DNA of 8,889 nucleotides from Anaerolineae bacterium (GCA_016926595.1 JAFGOG010000021.1:1-8889), one strand, 5' to 3'; shown: positions 1 through 6,720, counted from the first letter of the stretch. Notes: generated by a model from the letters alone, not told the origin. Numbers and translations: made by a program.

Positions 1-139
1 GAACTGGGAACGGACGATTCGGGCATCCAAAGCCTGGCGTGAGATATCAAAACTGCGAACCAGGTATGGCTTCTGCCGGCGGCCCCCGGACCTGGCGGAC
101 GGCGCCTGGCAGCTCGGCCACAGACGCTCCACCCAGAAT

Positions 140-168
140 TTGACAAAGCTGTCCAGATCGCAGAGAAT
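140..168 (+). promoter_or_regulatory. Probable sigma70-type promoter for the acetyltransferase-flavodoxin pair
   Basis: A perfect -35 hexamer TTGACA (140-145) is followed after exactly 17 bases by GAGAAT (163-168), which matches four of six positions of the -10 consensus, including the key A at position 2 and T at position 6. Transcription would begin near 175, giving a leader of about 59 bases before the ATG at 234. This is read from sequence only; the -10 is imperfect. Confidence 0.55.
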
Positions 169-174
169 CAACCC

Positions 175-217
175 TGGCTGCGGCTGCGATCAACCGCAGC
201 CAAGGCCTGAGAGGCCT
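175..217 (+). promoter_or_regulatory. Two consecutive hairpins in the 5' leader
   Basis: The first hairpin pairs TGGCTGCGG (175-183) with CCGCAGCCA (194-202): a 9-bp GC-rich stem with a 10-base loop. The second pairs AGGCCT (203-208) with AGGCCT (212-217) across a 3-base GAG loop and abuts the first. They end just before the ribosome-binding site (AGGAGAAGGG, 221-230). No U-run follows either stem, so an intrinsic terminator is unlikely. With a transcript start near 175 the first stem would sit at the 5' end of the mRNA, where it could stabilise the message. No known riboswitch was recognised. Confidence 0.35.
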
Positions 218-233
218 GGGAGGAGAAGGGAAA

Positions 234-1022
234 ATGAACCTTATTGACGTCAATGCCGGCAATGTGGAGCGGACCAGCTTCTTTTGCATGATGAGCAAAA
301 AGAAATCGGAAGGGTACCAGAAGAAACTGGGCTGGTTGCGGGCGCGGTTCGACGAAGGGCTGCGCATCAAGATGCTGGACTTGAAGCAGGGAGGGCGCGG
401 CTTTATCGAGTATATCCCCGGCGAGTATGCCTGGCGGCCGGTATGGGCCGAAGGCTATATGTTCATCCATTGCCTGTGGGTGGTTGGCCAGAGCAGGGGC
501 AAGGGCTATGGCAAGCTGCTGCTGGACGAATGCCTGCGGGATAGCCAGGCTTCCGGCTTGAGAGGGGTGGCCATGCTGACCAGCGAGGGCGTGTGGCTGG
601 TGGGCAAGAGGTTCCTTGTGGAACAGGGCTTCCAGTCGGTCGGCCAGGCACCGCCCTCGTTCGAGCTGTTGGTCAAGCAGTTCGAGCCCGGACCCCTTCC
701 CTCTTTGCCGGCAGATTGGGACGACAGGGCCGCGCGGTACGGAGCCGGGCTCACCGTCGTGCAGGCCAGCCAGTGCCCCTACATCCCCGCTGCCACCAGG
801 ATCGTCCTGGAAACGGCGGAGGCGCGCGGGATCGAGGCGCGCATGGTAGAGCTGACCAGCAGCCGCCAGGTACGCGAGTCGACGCCCTCGGCGTACGGCG
901 TGTTCCAGATCGTGTATGATGGGAGGCTGCTCAGCTATCACTACCTGGCGCGACAGGAGCTGGAGAAAAAGCTGGACGAGGCTCAGAAGGCATTGGAATC
1001 CCAAGAAGGAGGCCTTGAATGA
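234..1022 (+). CDS. YoaP-type GNAT N-acetyltransferase with thioredoxin-like C-terminal domain
   Basis: A 262-residue cytoplasmic protein, close in length to Bacillus YoaP (about 250), whose layout it follows throughout. Residues 1 to about 150 form a GNAT fold. The acetyl-CoA pyrophosphate loop is Q86-SRGKGYG-93, preceded by the beta-strand YMFIHCLWVVG. The family pattern of FIEYIPGEYAW (57-67) is also present. Residues 172-250 match the YoaP C-terminal domain, which looks thioredoxin-like: a strand, a QCPY turn with a single Cys181, a helix, then a TPSAYG segment (217-222) recalling the cis-Pro loop. Acetyl transfer from acetyl-CoA is inferred; the acceptor is unknown. The start at 234 has AGGAGAAGGG (221-230) just upstream and fits the family N-terminus. 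The stop overlaps the flavodoxin start by four bases (ATGA, 1019-1022), implying translational coupling. The family is confident; the biochemical role is not. Confidence 0.88.
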   Translation: MNLIDVNAGNVERTSFFCMMSKKKSEGYQKKLGWLRARFDEGLRIKMLDLKQGGRGFIEYIPGEYAWRPVWAEGYMFIHCLWVVGQSRGKGYGKLLLDECLRDSQASGLRGVAMLTSEGVWLVGKRFLVEQGFQSVGQAPPSFELLVKQFEPGPLPSLPADWDDRAARYGAGLTVVQASQCPYIPAATRIVLETAEARGIEARMVELTSSRQVRESTPSAYGVFQIVYDGRLLSYHYLARQELEKKLDEAQKALESQEGGLE

Positions 1023-1501
1023 AAGCAATGGTCGTGTACGATTCGGCGTTTGGCAACACCGAAAAGGTCGCCCAGGCGATCGGCCAGGCGTTGGGCTCTC
1101 CAGGGGATGTTGCGATTGTCCGGGTAGGGAATGCGAGGCCCGAGCAATTGGCAGGGCTGACGTTACTGGTGGTCGGCTCACCTACTCAGAAGTTTCGGCC
1201 ACTCGCAACAATCAGCGGCTTTCTGAAAGGCATTCCCAACAACGGGCTGAAGGGCGTCAAGGTCGCCGCCTTTGATACCCGCATGACAGAGAGCGACGTA
1301 GAAAAGATCCGCATCCTGGCCTTCTTTGTCAGAATTTTTGGCTACGCCGCCAAGCCTATCGCCGATCGGCTGCTGAAAAAGGGTGGGAACCTGGCTGTCC
1401 CGCCCGAAGGTTTCTATGTGGCGGGTACCGAAGGCCCGCTGCTCGAAGGCGAGCTGGAACGGGCCGCCGATTGGGCCAGGCGGATCGTCGCCGCGATGTG
1501 A
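1019..1501 (+). CDS. Flavodoxin-like FMN-binding protein
   Basis: A 160-residue single-domain protein of flavodoxin length. It opens with a hydrophobic strand and the FMN phosphate loop SAFGNT (residues 9-14). The later flavin-contacting loops are VGSPTQ (52-57) and AAFDTRM (83-89), and the C-terminal stretch GFYVAGTEGP (131-140) is typical of flavodoxin-domain proteins. It probably carries FMN and acts as a soluble electron carrier or small flavin oxidoreductase; partner and substrate are unknown. The ATG lies in an ATGA overlap with the acetyltransferase stop, with a strong AAGGAGG (1006-1012) six bases upstream, so the two are co-translated. The coding stretch is followed by a 74-base gap to the convergent dehydrogenase. 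Confidence 0.9.
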   Translation: MKAMVVYDSAFGNTEKVAQAIGQALGSPGDVAIVRVGNARPEQLAGLTLLVVGSPTQKFRPLATISGFLKGIPNNGLKGVKVAAFDTRMTESDVEKIRILAFFVRIFGYAAKPIADRLLKKGGNLAVPPEGFYVAGTEGPLLEGELERAADWARRIVAAM

Positions 1502-1575
1502 AGTGAGCCCGGCCTACCAGGAGTATATCAAACAGACCAGGATGTTTATCCCTTTCCTGTTCTGACAGGCGTCGG

Positions 1576-2292
1576 CTAGCCCGTGCCATAGACCGGGACG
1601 GCCGCGCCGTGCACGGCGCGGGCGGCGTCGGAGGCCAGGAACAGGATAACGTCGGCCAGGGCCTCCGGCTGGACCCAGCGGCGGGCGTCGGCCTTGGGCA
1701 TGGCCGCGCGGTTGTCGGGGGTGTCGATGGTGCCGGGCAGGACACAGTTGACATTGATGCCGTCGTTCTTCAGCTCGGCGGCCATCGCCTCGGTCAGGCG
1801 CATGACGGCGCTCTTGGAGGCGCTGTATGCCCCTAGCTTGGCCGCTCCCTGCAAAGCAGCGCGGGCGGCGACGTTGACGATCTTGCCGCTCCCCTGGCGC
1901 AGCATGGCCGGGATCACGGCGCTGCTGGCGATATAGACCGTGCGGGCGTTCAGGTTCAGCAGGAAATCCCAGGTCGCCAGGGGCGTTTCGTGGACAGGGG
2001 TACCGCCCCGATAGCCGCCGGCGACGTTGACCAGGACGTCGATCCGGCCAAAACGGTTGAGGGTCTCGTCGACCATGGCCTTGACCGCTGCCTCGTCGGC
2101 CAGATCGACGGGGGCGGCAAGGTAGTGGTGGGGTGAATTGGCCAGATCGGGGAACAGGCGCGGCAGGCGATCCGGGTCGCGGTCCACCAGCGCCAGCCTG
2201 GCCCCGGCGGCCCCAAATGCCTTGGCGACGGCGCCCCCCAGGTTGCCGGCGGCGCCGGTGACGATCACAACGCGATCGGTCAAATCAAACAT
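1576..2292 (-). CDS. Short-chain dehydrogenase/reductase, quinoid dihydropteridine reductase-like
   Basis: A 238-residue NAD(P)-dependent oxidoreductase with a Rossmann fold. Visible motifs are the glycine-rich loop TGAAGNLGG (12-20), D37 at the end of beta-2 (favouring NADH over NADPH), the NVAG motif (89-92), N115, and Y156-SAS-K160. The position 13 residues before the catalytic Tyr, normally Ser, is Ala143 in the stretch NVAARAAL. Human quinoid dihydropteridine reductase, from memory, also has Ala there and shares AAL-x-G before Tyr and the later pattern VLPxTxDTPxNRxxMPxAD; here it is VLPGTIDTPDNRAAMPKAD (184-202). I infer membership in that subfamily; the substrate is not established. 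The start at 2292 is set by AGGAGG (complement of 2299-2304) six bases upstream and by the N-terminal Rossmann strand. The same frame stays open far upstream, antisense to the ABC gene, but that extension is not coding. It is transcribed divergently from the ABC operon. Confidence 0.93.
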   Translation of the reverse strand: MFDLTDRVVIVTGAAGNLGGAVAKAFGAAGARLALVDRDPDRLPRLFPDLANSPHHYLAAPVDLADEAAVKAMVDETLNRFGRIDVLVNVAGGYRGGTPVHETPLATWDFLLNLNARTVYIASSAVIPAMLRQGSGKIVNVAARAALQGAAKLGAYSASKSAVMRLTEAMAAELKNDGINVNCVLPGTIDTPDNRAAMPKADARRWVQPEALADVILFLASDAARAVHGAAVPVYGTG

Positions 2293-2323
2293 CTCAGCCC
2301 TCCTGGCATCTTGATCGGCAGCC

Positions 2324-2352
2324 ACTATACCATCACTGCAGAAAAAGCGCAA
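2324..2352 (-). promoter_or_regulatory. Promoter for the dehydrogenase gene, extended -10 type
   Basis: Read on the minus strand: TTGCGC (complement of 2347-2352), a 17-base spacer, then TATAGT (complement of 2324-2329). A TGG immediately precedes the -10, giving an extended -10 (TGnTATAGT). Transcription would start near 2317, leaving a leader of about 25 bases that contains the AGGAGG site. The spacing and match are good; there is no experimental support. Confidence 0.6.
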
Positions 2353-2386
2353 CCATAAAGAAACGCCCTGTATGGCCGGCCGATAC

Positions 2387-2414
2387 TTGCTTTTCCGGGC
2401 CATCCGGCTATAAT
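2387..2414 (+). promoter_or_regulatory. Promoter of the ABC exporter-CoA operon
   Basis: TTGCTT (2387-2392), a 16-base spacer and a consensus TATAAT (2409-2414). Transcription would start near 2421, about 19 bases ahead of the ATG at 2440. This supports 2440 rather than the in-frame ATG at 2413, which overlaps the -10 itself. The divergent dehydrogenase promoter lies back to back, with about 34 bases between the two -35 elements. An 8-bp palindrome GGCCGGCC (2374-2381) lies in that gap; whether it is an operator is unknown. Confidence 0.6.
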
Positions 2415-2427
2415 GGACGGGTATCAC

Positions 2428-2434
2428 AAGGAGG
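2428..2434 (+). promoter_or_regulatory. Ribosome-binding site deciding the ABC ATPase start
   Basis: AAGGAGG lies five bases before the ATG at 2440. The alternative ATG at 2413, nine codons earlier, would place this site inside the coding sequence and overlaps the TATAAT, so 2440 is preferred. Confidence 0.75.
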
Positions 2435-2439
2435 AGCGG

Positions 2440-3405
2440 ATGAACGATCGAGCCATCCAGGTGCAGGACCTGCACAAGCGCTTTGGCGACATCCAGGCGG
2501 TGCAGGGGATCAGTTTCGAGGTCCAGGCCGGCCAGATCTTTAGCCTGCTGGGACCCAATGGCGCCGGCAAGAGCACGACCATCTCGATCCTGTCGTGCCT
2601 GCTGCAGCCAACCAGCGGCGACGCCCTGGTGATGGGCCACTCGGTGCTGCGCGAGCCGATGGCGGTCAAGGCGGCCATCGGCGTCGTCCCCCAGGAGATC
2701 GCGCTGTACGAGGACCTGTCGGCCCGCGAGAACCTCGACTTTTGGGGCAAGATGTACGGCATACGCGGGGCGGCGCTCCAGCAGCGGGTGGACCAGGTGC
2801 TCGACACCATCGGGCTGGCCGACCGGCAAAAGGGCCGTGTGGGGAAATTCTCGGGTGGGATGAAGCGCCGGCTGAACATCGGCATCGCCCTGCTGCACCG
2901 GCCGCAGGTGATCATCATGGACGAGCCGACGGTGGGCATCGACCCGCAGACCCGGCGCAACATCCTGGACAGCGTCAAAGAGCTGAACCGGCAGGGGATG
3001 ACGGTGTTGTACACCACCCACTATATGGAAGAGGCGCAGGAGCTGTCGGACGAGATCGCGATCATGGACCAGGGCCGGATCATCGCCCAGGGCACGCACC
3101 AAGAGCTGGTCAAGATCGTGGGCGAGCTGGACCGGGTAGACCTGACGCTCAACGCCCCGGCCGAGCGGGTGATCGACGCGTGGCAAAAGACCGAAGGGGT
3201 GCACAAGGTCACCGCCGAGGCAGCGAGCGGCGCCGAGGACGGGGGCGCGGTGACGCTCCTGGTGGACGACAGCAACCTGGCGCTCCCCCGCCTGCTCGAG
3301 TCGGCGACGCAGGTTGGGGTGCGGGTCACGTCGGTGGAGATCCAGGAGCCGAACCTGGAGGCGGTGTTCCTGCACCTCACCGGCCGCGCCCTACGCGATG
3401 CGTGA
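2440..3405 (+). CDS. ABC-2 type exporter ATP-binding protein
   Basis: A 321-residue nucleotide-binding subunit with every catalytic motif: Walker A GPNGAGKST (38-46), Q-loop PQE (Q85), signature FSGGM (137-141), Walker B VIIMDE (157-162, catalytic E162), D-loop and switch His194 (in YTTHYMEEA). After about residue 225 there is an accessory C-terminal region ending in EPNLEAVFLHLTGRALRD, the tail usual in drug and lipid exporters of the DUF4162 type. It should form a dimer on the cytoplasmic side of the two permeases encoded next and drive export. The architecture (one ATPase plus two different ABC-2 permeases) resembles the LnrLMN linearmycin exporter and other drug-efflux systems, but the substrate cannot be read from sequence. 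The first permease begins 12 bases after the stop. Confidence 0.95.
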   Translation: MNDRAIQVQDLHKRFGDIQAVQGISFEVQAGQIFSLLGPNGAGKSTTISILSCLLQPTSGDALVMGHSVLREPMAVKAAIGVVPQEIALYEDLSARENLDFWGKMYGIRGAALQQRVDQVLDTIGLADRQKGRVGKFSGGMKRRLNIGIALLHRPQVIIMDEPTVGIDPQTRRNILDSVKELNRQGMTVLYTTHYMEEAQELSDEIAIMDQGRIIAQGTHQELVKIVGELDRVDLTLNAPAERVIDAWQKTEGVHKVTAEAASGAEDGGAVTLLVDDSNLALPRLLESATQVGVRVTSVEIQEPNLEAVFLHLTGRALRDA

Positions 3406-3417
3406 CAGGGGGCGACG

Positions 3418-4689
3418 ATGAAAGCGCTGGATATCGCCTTGAAGGATACGCTCCGTGCTTCTCGCAGCCTGGCCATTTACGTGTTTGGGCTGGTGGTGCC
3501 GCTGCTGATGAGCGGCATCTTTTTCTTTGCTTTTGGCGGCATGGGCGGCGACGACGGTGGGTTTGATCTACCTGTGACCAGGGTCCTGGTGGTAAACCAG
3601 GACCAGCCGGCCGGCGGCTTTTCGGCCGGGCAGATGCTGGCGGATTTCGTCAAGTCGGACAGCCTGAAAAGCATCCTGGTAGCGACAGAAACGGCGGACG
3701 CCGCGTTGGCCCGCGCGGCGGTGGACAGGCAGGAAGCGGGGGTGGCGGTGATCATCCCCGCCGGACTGACCGGCGCCATGATGAACCCCGGGGGGCGCGC
3801 CGCCGTGGAGCTGTACCAGGACCCGACGCTGACGCTGGGGCCGGGCATCATCAAAGGGATCGTCAGCCAGTTCATAGATGGCCTGGCCGGCAGCAAAATC
3901 GCCGTCGAGGTGGCCTATGCGCAGTTGGCCAGGCACGGGCTGGCCGCAGGCGCGGCGACGGCGCAAGAGGTTGCCGGGCAGTACGGCGAATGGTTCGAGG
4001 CGTTGGGCCAGGGCCAGCAAGGGGGCGCCAGCGCTCTGATCGAGGTCCGCCGTCCCGCCGAGACCGAGAGCGTGGACATGGTGACCAACGTCGTCAGCAC
4101 GATCATGGCCGGGATGCTGGTCTTCTTTGTCTTTTTTACCGGCGCGGCGTCGGCCCAGAATATCCTCCTGGAAGAGGAGGCCGGGACGCTGGCCAGGCTT
4201 TTTAGCACGCCCACGCCTGTGTCGGCCATGCTGAGCGGCAACATGATTGCCGCTTTTGGCACCCTGATCCTCCAGGTGATCGTGCTGCTGGTCGCCTCGA
4301 CGCTGCTGTTCAAGGTCAACTGGGGGCAGCCGGCGCCAATGGCCCTGGCGGCGGCGAGCACGATCGTCCTGTCGGCCAGCTTTGGCCTGTTTATCACCTC
4401 CCTGCTCAAGGACACGCGGCAAAGCGGCGTCATCTTTGGCGGTGTCCTCACCATGATGGGCATGGTCGGGATGATCGGAGTATTCACCGCCCAGGTGCCC
4501 GGCGTCACCAAGGGAGCGTTGGGGGTTGTCTCGCTGTTGGTGCCGCAGGGCTGGGCGGTGCGCGGCTGGCAATTGGTCCAGGCCGGCGGCGGCATCGGCG
4601 ACCTGATAGTCACCGTGCTGGTCATGCTGGGCCTGGCGGCCATTTTCTTTGCGGTAGGCCTGCTCAGGTTCCGCAAGCGGTTTGCGTAG
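3418..4689 (+). CDS. ABC-2 type permease, first subunit
   Basis: A 423-residue integral membrane protein of the ABC-2 (NatB/YhhJ-like) class. TM1 covers about residues 18-40 and is followed by FGGMGG. A large extracytoplasmic domain spans roughly 45-220. Five further membrane segments lie near 222-247, 272-298, 306-329, 337-358 and 393-417. The cytoplasmic loop EEEAGTLARLFSTP (252-265) is the expected coupling helix that contacts the ATPase. The ending LLRFRKRF is a typical positive cytoplasmic tail. The start has a weak GGGGG site (3409-3413 region) and directly follows the ATPase gene. The stop overlaps the ribosome-binding site of the next permease, so the two are likely co-translated. The exported substrate is unknown. 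Confidence 0.92.
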   Translation: MKALDIALKDTLRASRSLAIYVFGLVVPLLMSGIFFFAFGGMGGDDGGFDLPVTRVLVVNQDQPAGGFSAGQMLADFVKSDSLKSILVATETADAALARAAVDRQEAGVAVIIPAGLTGAMMNPGGRAAVELYQDPTLTLGPGIIKGIVSQFIDGLAGSKIAVEVAYAQLARHGLAAGAATAQEVAGQYGEWFEALGQGQQGGASALIEVRRPAETESVDMVTNVVSTIMAGMLVFFVFFTGAASAQNILLEEEAGTLARLFSTPTPVSAMLSGNMIAAFGTLILQVIVLLVASTLLFKVNWGQPAPMALAAASTIVLSASFGLFITSLLKDTRQSGVIFGGVLTMMGMVGMIGVFTAQVPGVTKGALGVVSLLVPQGWAVRGWQLVQAGGGIGDLIVTVLVMLGLAAIFFAVGLLRFRKRFA

Positions 4690-4694
4690 GAGGG
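4688..4694 (+). promoter_or_regulatory. Ribosome-binding site deciding the second permease start
   Basis: AGGAGGG overlaps the TAG stop of the first permease and lies five bases before ATG 4700. An in-frame TTG at 4682 would be six codons longer, but it would put this site inside the gene and add a basic stretch unlike the family, so 4700 is chosen. Confidence 0.75.
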
Positions 4695-4699
4695 CTGCC

Positions 4700-5926
4700 A
4701 TGCGAGTGATAGACCTGGCCGTCAAAGACCTGACAGAGCTGGTCCGCGACTGGAAAACAGCAGTCTTTTTGGTGATCATGCCAGTGGCCTTTACCCTGAT
4801 GTTCGGCTTTGCCTTTGGTGGATTCGGCGGCGGGGAGGAGGATCCCCGACTGCCGGTAGGGCTCGTCGACCAGGATGGCGGCGGCCTCAGCGCCAGCCTG
4901 TCCAGCCTGCTGGGCGCCTCGGGCGCGATCCGGCCGGTCGCCTTGGAAGGCCGAAACGCCGATTTGGCCAGCGCCGAGAAACGTGTGCAGGACGAGGAGC
5001 TGGCGGCGGCGGTGATCGTTCCGGCCGGCTACAGCGACAAACTGTTGGCCGGCCAGGCGGCCCGGCTAACCGTGATCGTCGACGAAGGCAAGCCGGCCGG
5101 GCTGGCGGCGCAGGGTGAGATCCAGGCGGCGGCGCTGCGGCTGGCCGGCGCAGTCGAGACCGCCCGGCTGAGCGCCCAGGTCTACGAGGAGCAGAGCCGC
5201 TTTGCGGACGACGCGGCCCGGCAGCAGTTCGTGACCGAGGCGATCGACCGGGCGATCCAGGCCTGGCAGGAACCGCCGCTGACCGTGACCGTGACCGAAT
5301 CGGGCGCGGTTACTGAGGAGGGCGAGACGATCATGCAGAGCGGCTTCTCGCACACCTCGCCGTCGATGATGGTCCAGTTCGCCATCGCCGGGCTGATCGG
5401 CGCCGCCAGCATCCTGGTCCTGGAGCGCAAGTCGCGGGCGCTGCGGCGGCTGCTGACGACGGCCATCTCCCGGACCGAGATCATCCTGGGCCACTACCTG
5501 GCCATGTTTGTCATGATCATGGTCCAGTTCGTGATCCTGGTAGCGTTCGGCGAGCTGCTGGGCGTGCCCTACCACCGGGAGCCGCTGGCCATATTGCTGG
5601 TGATGGTCGCGACGGCGGCGTGGACGGCGGCCCTGGGGCTGCTGATCGGCGTGCTGGCCAAGACGGAGGATCAAGTCATCACCTACTCCTTGATCCCGAT
5701 GTTTGTCCTGGCCGGCATGGGCGGAGCGTGGATGCCGCTAGAGTTCACCGGCAAGGCGTTCCAGGCGATCGGGCACGTACTGCCGACGGCGTGGGCCATG
5801 GACGGCTTTGAGAATATCGTCGTCCGCGGGCTGGGGTTCGAGTCGGTGCTGCTGCCGGCGGCGATCATGCTGGCCTATGCGGTGGGGCTGTTTGTCCTGG
5901 CGGCGTGGCGGTTCCGGTTCGAATGA
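4700..5926 (+). CDS. ABC-2 type permease, second subunit
   Basis: A 408-residue membrane protein paralogous to the preceding permease. Both open with a short amphipathic stretch ending in KD, then TM1 (19-41) and FAFGGFGG, then a short strand LPV-x-L-V-DQD. The extracytoplasmic domain covers about 45-218 and is alanine-rich and helical around 135-190. Later membrane segments lie near 221-241, 264-287, 297-320, 326-346 and 384-405. The coupling loop is LERKSRALRRLLTTAISR (241-258). The GGAWMPLEF and LPTAWAMDGF motifs (341-349, 361-370) are typical of ABC-2 permeases. It should pair with the first permease as a heterodimer. A short hexamer repeat (5281-5298) encodes TVTVTE. CoaX starts 14 bases after the stop, so the exporter and CoA genes are probably on one transcript. 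Confidence 0.92.
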   Translation: MRVIDLAVKDLTELVRDWKTAVFLVIMPVAFTLMFGFAFGGFGGGEEDPRLPVGLVDQDGGGLSASLSSLLGASGAIRPVALEGRNADLASAEKRVQDEELAAAVIVPAGYSDKLLAGQAARLTVIVDEGKPAGLAAQGEIQAAALRLAGAVETARLSAQVYEEQSRFADDAARQQFVTEAIDRAIQAWQEPPLTVTVTESGAVTEEGETIMQSGFSHTSPSMMVQFAIAGLIGAASILVLERKSRALRRLLTTAISRTEIILGHYLAMFVMIMVQFVILVAFGELLGVPYHREPLAILLVMVATAAWTAALGLLIGVLAKTEDQVITYSLIPMFVLAGMGGAWMPLEFTGKAFQAIGHVLPTAWAMDGFENIVVRGLGFESVLLPAAIMLAYAVGLFVLAAWRFRFE

Positions 5927-5940
5927 CAAGGTGAAACAAC

Positions 5941-6720
5941 ATGCTATTGTGCATTGACATCGGCAACACAAACGTGACCCTGGGGTTGTACCAGGGCGAA
6001 ACGCTCGGGCCGCGCTGGCGGCTGGCGACCGACCACGAGCGGATGCCCGACGAGTTTGCGCTGCAATTGCTCGGGCTGCTCGGCTTTGCCGGGCTCGCCG
6101 CGAAGGATGTCGACGGGGCGGTCATCGCCTCGGTGGTGCCGCCGCTGACCGGCCGCTGGGTCGAGGTGTGCCGGGTCTATCTCCAGTGCGAGCCGCTGGT
6201 GGTGGGCGCCGGGGTGCGCACCGGGGTGCGGATCCTGTACGACGAGCCGAACGCCGTGGGCGCCGACCGGCTGGTGGACGCCGCCGCCGCCTACCGGCTG
6301 TACGGCGGCCCGGCGTGCATCGTCGATTTCGGCACGGCGACCACCTTTGACGCCCTGTCGGCCGAGGGGGATTACCTTGGCGGCGCCATCGCCCCCGGCA
6401 TCGGCATCGCCGCCGACGCCCTCTTCCAGCGCACGGCCAAGCTGCCGCGGGTAGAGCTGGCCCGCCCCCCGTCAGCCATCGGCCGCAACACGGCCCATTC
6501 GATGCAGTCGGGGCTGCTGTTCGGCTATGTCAGCCTGGTGGAGGGGATGGTGGCCCGCTTCCGGGCCGAGCTGGGGCCGGCGATGAAGGTGATCGGCACC
6601 GGCGGCCTGGTCGAGGTGATCGCCCGCGAGACGGCGGCGATCGAGATCCAGGCGCCGTGGCTGACGCTGGACGGATTGCGGATGATATACGAGATGAACA
6701 CTCGGAAGGGAAGCTCATGA
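5941..6720 (+). CDS. coaX: Type III pantothenate kinase
   Basis: A 259-residue cytoplasmic enzyme that phosphorylates pantothenate with ATP, the first step of CoA synthesis. CoaX is the type III form, insensitive to CoA feedback and dependent on a monovalent cation. Its ASKHA-fold motifs are all present: DIGNTN (6-11, phosphate-1), EPNAVGADR (102-110, catalytic Asp109), DFGTATTFD (129-137, with the cation-binding Asp129), GGAIAPG (147-153) and GRNTAHSMQSG (181-191). The length is normal (about 255-260). The start has AAGGTGA (5928-5934) six bases upstream. The last codon and stop overlap the coaBC start (ATGA, 6717-6720). The 14-base gap to the upstream permease leaves no room for its own promoter unless one lies inside that gene. 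Confidence 0.97.
   Translation: MLLCIDIGNTNVTLGLYQGETLGPRWRLATDHERMPDEFALQLLGLLGFAGLAAKDVDGAVIASVVPPLTGRWVEVCRVYLQCEPLVVGAGVRTGVRILYDEPNAVGADRLVDAAAAYRLYGGPACIVDFGTATTFDALSAEGDYLGGAIAPGIGIAADALFQRTAKLPRVELARPPSAIGRNTAHSMQSGLLFGYVSLVEGMVARFRAELGPAMKVIGTGGLVEVIARETAAIEIQAPWLTLDGLRMIYEMNTRKGSS

Larger units (their letters stand above)
1..233. other. Upstream non-coding region, no supported gene
   Basis: No gene can be supported here. On the + strand, frame 1 has a stop at 40-42 and then stays open to a stop at 208-210, but with no good start codon, no clear codon bias and no family resemblance. It could be a decayed gene end or chance. The antisense frames that cross this region are GC-driven open frames lying opposite the next gene. 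What can be seen is a promoter at 140-168 and two hairpins at 175-217, described separately. Confidence 0.5.

Noticed and set aside
43..210. Possible 3' end of an upstream gene in + frame 1
   Set aside because: There is an in-frame stop at 40-42, no start with a ribosome-binding site, mixed third-position usage and no recognisable family. The promoter at 140-168 would also lie inside it.
168..1181. Long minus-strand open frame opposite the acetyltransferase
   Set aside because: It mirrors a clear GNAT/YoaP gene, is rich in Pro, Arg and Gln as GC-driven shadow frames are, and has no motif.
1503..1565. Small GTG-initiated frame of 20 codons right after the flavodoxin stop
   Set aside because: It has no ribosome-binding site, is very short, and has no family resemblance.
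1556..1569. Possible terminator hairpin (CCTGT, TCTG loop, ACAGG) between the convergent flavodoxin and SDR genes
   Set aside because: The stem is only five pairs and there is no T-run on either strand, so it cannot be called an intrinsic terminator.
2293..3375. Minus-strand open frame continuing from the SDR across the ABC ATPase gene, which would make a 599-residue protein
   Set aside because: The opposite strand encodes an ABC ATPase with all motifs. The SDR has its own promoter, AGGAGG site and canonical N-terminus at 2292, and the extension has no recognisable domain.
5281..5298. Three tandem copies of a GACCGT-like hexamer
   Set aside because: It is in frame within the permease, encodes a simple TVTVTE beta-strand, and is too short to be a functional repeat array.
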